From: CAMCXE01 sp041179125
Lineage (GTDB): Bacteria > Pseudomonadota > Gammaproteobacteria > Pseudomonadales > Cellvibrionaceae
Length of the DNA: 9,401 nucleotides
Direction of reading: 5' to 3'
NCBI GenBank assembly: GCA_041179125.1
Contig: JBEGTZ010000092.1
Span: forward strand, 1-9,401
The notes under the pieces are model-generated. The model ran no database searches. It was not told where the DNA came from and saw nothing but the letters and a program-made list of their open reading frames with translations. Shown here piece after piece: positions 5,583 through 9,401 of the stretch. Positions within the stretch are counted from its first letter, which is position 1. Every line of letters begins with the position of its first letter. The position numbers were made by a program, and so were the translations under genes.

Positions 5583-8018
5583 ATGAAATTTGGTCACTTT
5601 GATGACAATGCGCGTGAATACGTAATCACCAACCCCAAAACCCCCTACCCCTGGATTAACTACCTGGGCAACGAAGATTTCTTCGGCCTGGTCTCCAACA
5701 CCGCAGGCGGTTACACCTTCTATAAAGACGCCAAATTTCGCCGTTTAACCCGCTACCGCTATAACAACGTGCCCGTGGATAACGGCGGTAAATATTTCTA
5801 CATCAACGACGACGGCGATGTATGGAACCCAGGCTGGAAGCCAGTTAAAGCCGAACTTGAAAGCTACAGCTGCCGCCACGGTTTGAGCTACACCCGCATC
5901 ACCGGCAAGCGTAATGGCGTTGAAGCCGAAGCCCTATTTTTTATTCCCCTGGGCACCTGGGCGGAAGTGCAAAAAATCAAACTCACCAACACCACCAGCG
6001 GCGTGAAAAAACTCAAGCTGTTCTCATTTGCGGAATGGTGTTTGTGGAACGCTGAAGATGACATGACCAACTTCCAGCGCAACTTCTCCACCGGCGAAGT
6101 GGAAATTCAAGATTCCGTTATTTACCACAAAACCGAATTTAAAGAGCGCCGCAACCACTACGCGTTTTTCTCGGTAAATGCCCCTATTCAAGGTTTTGAT
6201 ACCGACCGCGAAACCTTTATGGGTTTGTACAATAACTTCGACCGCCCAGACACCGTATTCGAAGGCAAGCCGCGCAATTCCGAAGCCCACGGTTGGTCGC
6301 CGATTGCCTCCCACTACATTGAAGTGGAATTAGCCCCAGGTGAAAGCCGCGAATTTGTGTATGTACTGGGTTATATCGAAGTACCTAAAGATCAAAAATG
6401 GGAAAGCAAAGGTGTTATCAACAAAGCCCCCGCCAAAGAAGTCATCGCCCGTTTTGACACAGTAGAAAAGGTCAACGCCGAGTTAGAAAAACTCAAAGAA
6501 TTCTGGGCTAACTTGTTATCCACCTACTCGGTTAACTCCGGCGACGAACGCCTGGACCGCATGGTGAACACCTGGAACCAATACCAGTGTATGGTCACCT
6601 TTAACATGAGCCGCTCCGCGTCATTCTTCGAATCCGGCATCGGTCGCGGTATGGGATTCCGTGATTCCAACCAGGATCTCATCGGCTTCGTACACCAAGC
6701 CCCCGAGCGCGCCCGTCAACGTATTATCGACATCGCCTCTACCCAGTTTGAAGACGGCTCCGCCTACCACCAATACCAACCACTCACCAAACGCGGCAAC
6801 AATGCTATCGGCGGTAACTTTAACGATGACCCGTTGTGGCTGATCCTCTCCACCACAGACTACATCAAAGAAACCGGCGACTACTCGATCCTTGATCAAA
6901 TGGTGCCCTACGACAACGACGACAGCAAAGCCACCACGCACTTCGAGCACGTTAAGCGCTCCTTCTACCACACCGTCAACAACCTCGGCCCCCACATGCT
7001 GCCGTTGATTGGCCGCGCCGACTGGAACGACTGTTTAAACCTCAACTGCTTCTCTGAAGAACCCAACGAATCCTTCCAAACCACTGGCAACAAAGTAGGC
7101 CGCACGGCAGAGTCTTTGATGATCGCGGGATTGTTTGTGTTGTACGGCAAAGAGTTTGTGAAGCTGTGTAACCAAATCGGCAAAACCGGTGAAGCCGCCG
7201 AGGCTCAAGGCCATATCGACGCCATGATCGAAGCAGTTAAAGCCCACGGTTGGGACGGCGAGTGGTATCTGCGCGCTTACGATTACTACGGTAAAAAAAT
7301 CGGCAGCAAAGAGTGTGAAGAAGGCAAAATCTTTATCGAGAGCCAAGGCTTCTGCGGCATGGCCGGTATCGGTTTAGAAGACGGCATGGTGCAAAAATCC
7401 ATGGACTCGGTAAAAGAGTGGCTGGATACCCCTTACGGTATCGTGCTAAACCAACCTGCGTTTACCAAGTACTACATTGAATACGGCGAAATCTCCACCT
7501 ACCCCGCCGGTTACAAAGAAAACGCCGGTATCTTCTGCCACAACAACCCCTGGATCATGATCACCGAAACCCTCATCGGCAACGGCGACCGCGCATTCGA
7601 GTACTACAGCAAAATCGCCCCAGCCTTCTTAGAAGAAATCAGCGACCTGCACCGCGTAGAGCCTTATGTATACGCGCAAATGATCGCGGGTAAAGATGCC
7701 TACAAACCTGGCGAAGCGAAAAACTCTTGGCTCACCGGTACCGCCGCCTGGAACTTTGCGGCTATCACACAATATATTTTAGGTGTGAAGCCAGACTACA
7801 ACGGCCTGGGTGTAAACCCTTGTATTCCTAAAGGCTGGAAAGGTTTTAACGTAACACGTAAATACCGCGGCGCCACCTACAATATCGAAGTGAAAAACCC
7901 TAATGGTGTTAGCAAGGGTATTGCTTCTATTACTGTGGATGGGCAAGCGGTACAGGGTAATGTGTTGCCTTTGTTGGCTGCGGGTTCTACTGGTAATGTG
8001 GTAGTTACTTTAGGTTAA
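5583..8018 (+). CDS. Cellobiose phosphorylase (GH94)
   Basis: Cytoplasmic inverting phosphorylase: cellobiose + phosphate gives alpha-glucose 1-phosphate + glucose. The 811-residue protein has no signal peptide and begins MKFGHFDDNAREYVITNPKT, very like the Cellvibrio gilvus enzyme (about 822 residues). It is shorter than cellodextrin phosphorylases, and the close match makes chitobiose phosphorylase less likely. The order is an N-terminal beta-sandwich (about 1-290), a helical linker, an (alpha/alpha)6 barrel with the active site, and a C-terminal sheet. RGMGFRDS (R355, D361) and DWNDCLN (W481, D483) correspond by a constant offset to R362, D368, W488 and the general acid D490 of C. gilvus. 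CHNNPW (H653) and LTGTAAW (T718) correspond to the phosphate ligands H666 and T731. The literature numbers are recalled and the alignment was done by eye. GGAG stands 7 bases before the ATG. The neighbouring symporter would supply the substrate. Confidence 0.95.
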   Translation: MKFGHFDDNAREYVITNPKTPYPWINYLGNEDFFGLVSNTAGGYTFYKDAKFRRLTRYRYNNVPVDNGGKYFYINDDGDVWNPGWKPVKAELESYSCRHGLSYTRITGKRNGVEAEALFFIPLGTWAEVQKIKLTNTTSGVKKLKLFSFAEWCLWNAEDDMTNFQRNFSTGEVEIQDSVIYHKTEFKERRNHYAFFSVNAPIQGFDTDRETFMGLYNNFDRPDTVFEGKPRNSEAHGWSPIASHYIEVELAPGESREFVYVLGYIEVPKDQKWESKGVINKAPAKEVIARFDTVEKVNAELEKLKEFWANLLSTYSVNSGDERLDRMVNTWNQYQCMVTFNMSRSASFFESGIGRGMGFRDSNQDLIGFVHQAPERARQRIIDIASTQFEDGSAYHQYQPLTKRGNNAIGGNFNDDPLWLILSTTDYIKETGDYSILDQMVPYDNDDSKATTHFEHVKRSFYHTVNNLGPHMLPLIGRADWNDCLNLNCFSEEPNESFQTTGNKVGRTAESLMIAGLFVLYGKEFVKLCNQIGKTGEAAEAQGHIDAMIEAVKAHGWDGEWYLRAYDYYGKKIGSKECEEGKIFIESQGFCGMAGIGLEDGMVQKSMDSVKEWLDTPYGIVLNQPAFTKYYIEYGEISTYPAGYKENAGIFCHNNPWIMITETLIGNGDRAFEYYSKIAPAFLEEISDLHRVEPYVYAQMIAGKDAYKPGEAKNSWLTGTAAWNFAAITQYILGVKPDYNGLGVNPCIPKGWKGFNVTRKYRGATYNIEVKNPNGVSKGIASITVDGQAVQGNVLPLLAAGSTGNVVVTLG

Positions 8019-8039
8019 TTAGTTTTTTAGGTTCGTTTT

Positions 8040-8079
8040 AAAACCCCTGCAGGGCTTGGCTTTGTGGGGGTTTTTGTTT
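8040..8079 (+). terminator. Rho-independent terminator after phosphorylase
   Basis: AAAACCCC (8040-8047) pairs with GGGGTTTT (8067-8074). With G-T pairs the stem extends inwards (8048-8053 with 8061-8066) to a 7-base loop. The T-rich run continues as TTTTTGTTTT (8071-8080). It starts 22 bases after the phosphorylase stop, closing this transcription unit. Confidence 0.75.
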
Positions 8080-8119
8080 TAGCGCGGGATAATTACACCG
8101 GATCGGATTCACCATACCT

Positions 8120-8125
8120 TATAAT
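8120..8125 (+). promoter_or_regulatory. Consensus -10 box upstream of the ATPase gene
   Basis: TATAAT at 8120-8125 is a perfect sigma-70 -10 element. At 17-base spacing the -35 position (8097-8102) reads ACCGGA, a poor match, so strength is uncertain. The predicted start near 8132 leaves a leader of about 68 bases before the ATPase ATG at 8200 and about 22 before the short frame at 8154. Confidence 0.5.
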
Positions 8126-8153
8126 GCGCTTCTTTTAGCAGCAACAGATTTAC

Positions 8154-8219
8154 ATGCATATTACTCAAACCATATCCAACCTTAATTCTGGTGTAACCTA
8201 TGCGATTCAAAGTAATTAA
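8154..8219 (+). CDS. Possible 21-codon upstream frame overlapping the ATPase start
   Basis: ATG at 8154 opens a frame reading MHITQTISNLNSGVTYAIQSN and stopping at TAA 8217-8219, so it overlaps the ATPase start by 20 bases in another frame. No clear ribosome binding site precedes it. It could be a translated leader that couples or limits ATPase translation, the remnant of another gene's N-terminus, or chance. Confidence 0.2.
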   Translation: MHITQTISNLNSGVTYAIQSN

Positions 8220-9401
8220 TACAAGCTCTTTTCCAAGCTCCGGAAAAGACACTGTATATTTGAAGATCGACAACTGGAATGACTACTCTTTCGTTACTCA
8301 ATTTCGAGCACTGGCATTTAGCCCTACCGGGGAACGCCATCCTATCGGCAACGTTAAAATAGGCTTGTTAGGGCAAGACGAATCGAGTCCCACTTACAAT
8401 ACGCTACCTGGAGAATTCGAATCATTGGATAACTGCTATTTCTCTCTAGGGCAAGACACGGATTTTTACAAAAACATTTATAAACTGGGCGAATGGGGTA
8501 TAGATCTCCTTAAAAATATTCAGGATTTAGTTATTCTACCCGACCGCATATCGCTCCTCACAAATGAGCACGTATTTAGCACATCTTTACTCAGGGAAAT
8601 AACCCTCACAAAAATAAAAGGTCAATTTACGAGAGCCCTACGCGGATCAACAGAACTCACACCATACAAATTTAATTTCCACCGACCACACTCAGATCGG
8701 TTTGTCGAATTAAATCTAGAATTCGGGGTTAAAGTAGACTCAAAACCCAACACCAATATTCACGCAATTATCGGACGCAACGGGACTGGAAAAACCACAA
8801 TCCTTAACAACATGATTGAAGCGATTACCTCTCCACAATCTTCGCAATACAAATTCATAGACACATATCGTGGAGCCAACACAGAAATAGATAAATCTTA
8901 CTTTAGTCGATTAGTATCTATTTCCTATAGCGCATTTGACGAATTTAAACCACCTCAAGACCAACCAGACCCTGCAAAAGGAACTTGCTACTACTACGTT
9001 GGCCTCAAAAGTTCCAAGTCCAACACACTTAAAGATTCTGCAACGATGCAATCGGATTGCTTAAACTCTCTATTTAATTGTTTCGAGAACAAACAAAAAA
9101 CTGACCGCTGGATGAAAGCATTAACAAAACTTGAGTCCGATGAAAACTTTTACTCTATGGAGTTAATTAATTCGGAACAGATCTATATAGACATAGAATC
9201 CAGGTACGATCAGGAACAAACTCGACGCGATCAATTTAAAAGTGAAACAGCTCATTTACTTAAAGGAATGAGTTCTGGACACATAATCGTATTATTGACA
9301 ATCACCATGCTTGTCGACAAGGTCGAAGAAAAAACCCTGGTATTACTTGATGAACCCGAATGCCACCTCCATCCACCGCTTTTATCAGCATTTGTGCATG
9401 C
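8200..9401 (+). CDS. AAA/ABC-like ATPase with unassigned N-terminal domain, probable defence-island protein (3'-truncated by window)
   Basis: 400 full codons are visible and the frame is still open at the window edge. Residues 1 to about 180 form a domain I cannot name (MRFKVINTSS, then DTVYLKIDNWNDYSF, GNVKIGLLGQ, YFSLGQD). Next come Walker A GRNGTGKTT (192-200), an inserted region (about 215-345), an ABC-signature-like MSSGH (357-361), and Walker B LVLLDEPE (380-387) followed by the D-loop-like CHLHPPLL. The DEPE-x-HLHP ending is typical of ABC-type AAA ATPases in the OLD/RecF/PtuA-like group, many of them in anti-phage systems. An in-frame TAA (8194-8196) directly precedes the ATG, so 8200 is the first possible ATG start. 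The ribosome binding site is weak (GGTG, 6 bases away). Codons such as ATA, TTA and AGA and the higher A/T content set it apart from the genes to its left. A nuclease or other effector partner would be expected just downstream, outside the window; defence is inference. Confidence 0.85.
   Translation, partial: MRFKVINTSSFPSSGKDTVYLKIDNWNDYSFVTQFRALAFSPTGERHPIGNVKIGLLGQDESSPTYNTLPGEFESLDNCYFSLGQDTDFYKNIYKLGEWGIDLLKNIQDLVILPDRISLLTNEHVFSTSLLREITLTKIKGQFTRALRGSTELTPYKFNFHRPHSDRFVELNLEFGVKVDSKPNTNIHAIIGRNGTGKTTILNNMIEAITSPQSSQYKFIDTYRGANTEIDKSYFSRLVSISYSAFDEFKPPQDQPDPAKGTCYYYVGLKSSKSNTLKDSATMQSDCLNSLFNCFENKQKTDRWMKALTKLESDENFYSMELINSEQIYIDIESRYDQEQTRRDQFKSETAHLLKGMSSGHIIVLLTITMLVDKVEEKTLVLLDEPECHLHPPLLSAFVH

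Noticed and set aside
6621..6995. Minus-strand 124-codon frame inside the phosphorylase gene
   Set aside because: It is the Val/Gly-rich antisense shadow of a strongly conserved GH94 coding region and has no independent start signal or protein pattern.
1..9401. CRISPR array, tRNA or rRNA genes, transposase or integrase genes
   Set aside because: No regularly spaced repeats, cloverleaf-like segments or recognisable recombinase motifs were seen on either strand.

Overview
The window looks like chromosomal DNA of a plant-polysaccharide-degrading gammaproteobacterium of the Cellvibrio/Saccharophagus/Teredinibacter kind. This is inferred from gene content only: a DeaD-type RNA helicase, a polyhydroxybutyrate depolymerase, and a sodium:solute symporter next to a cellobiose phosphorylase. 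No search was run, so the taxon is a judgement.

Layout. (1) Bases 1-1341: the C-terminal part of a DEAD-box RNA helicase (deaD/csdA type), entering at the SAT motif, followed by a long perfect inverted repeat. (2) Bases 1342-1962: a stretch with no large gene. It holds a clear 43-codon minus-strand gene for a single-span membrane protein (1695-1826), a weaker 24-codon minus-strand candidate (1549-1623) and a rho-independent terminator serving the next gene. (3) Bases 1963-3264, minus strand: intracellular PHB depolymerase phaZ, with an extended -10 promoter and a palindrome over its -35 region. (4) Bases 3265-3585: a divergent regulatory region with a LacI-family-like operator near the symporter side. 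(5) Bases 3586-8018, plus strand: an SSS-family Na+ symporter and a GH94 cellobiose phosphorylase, with a textbook terminator hairpin between them. Together they would import a sugar such as cellobiose and split it with phosphate to glucose 1-phosphate and glucose, saving one ATP per disaccharide. (6) After a second terminator at about 8040-8080 the character changes. An AT-richer gene from 8200 to the window end encodes an ABC-like AAA ATPase of a kind common in accessory and defence islands. It is cut by the window edge, so any partner gene lies outside.

The most interesting part is the right edge: the ATPase with a large unassigned N-terminal domain, its consensus -10 box and an overlapping short upstream reading frame. 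Second in interest are the small minus-strand proteins and the terminator inside the symporter-phosphorylase pair. No tRNA, rRNA, CRISPR array, transposase or complete mobile element was seen.
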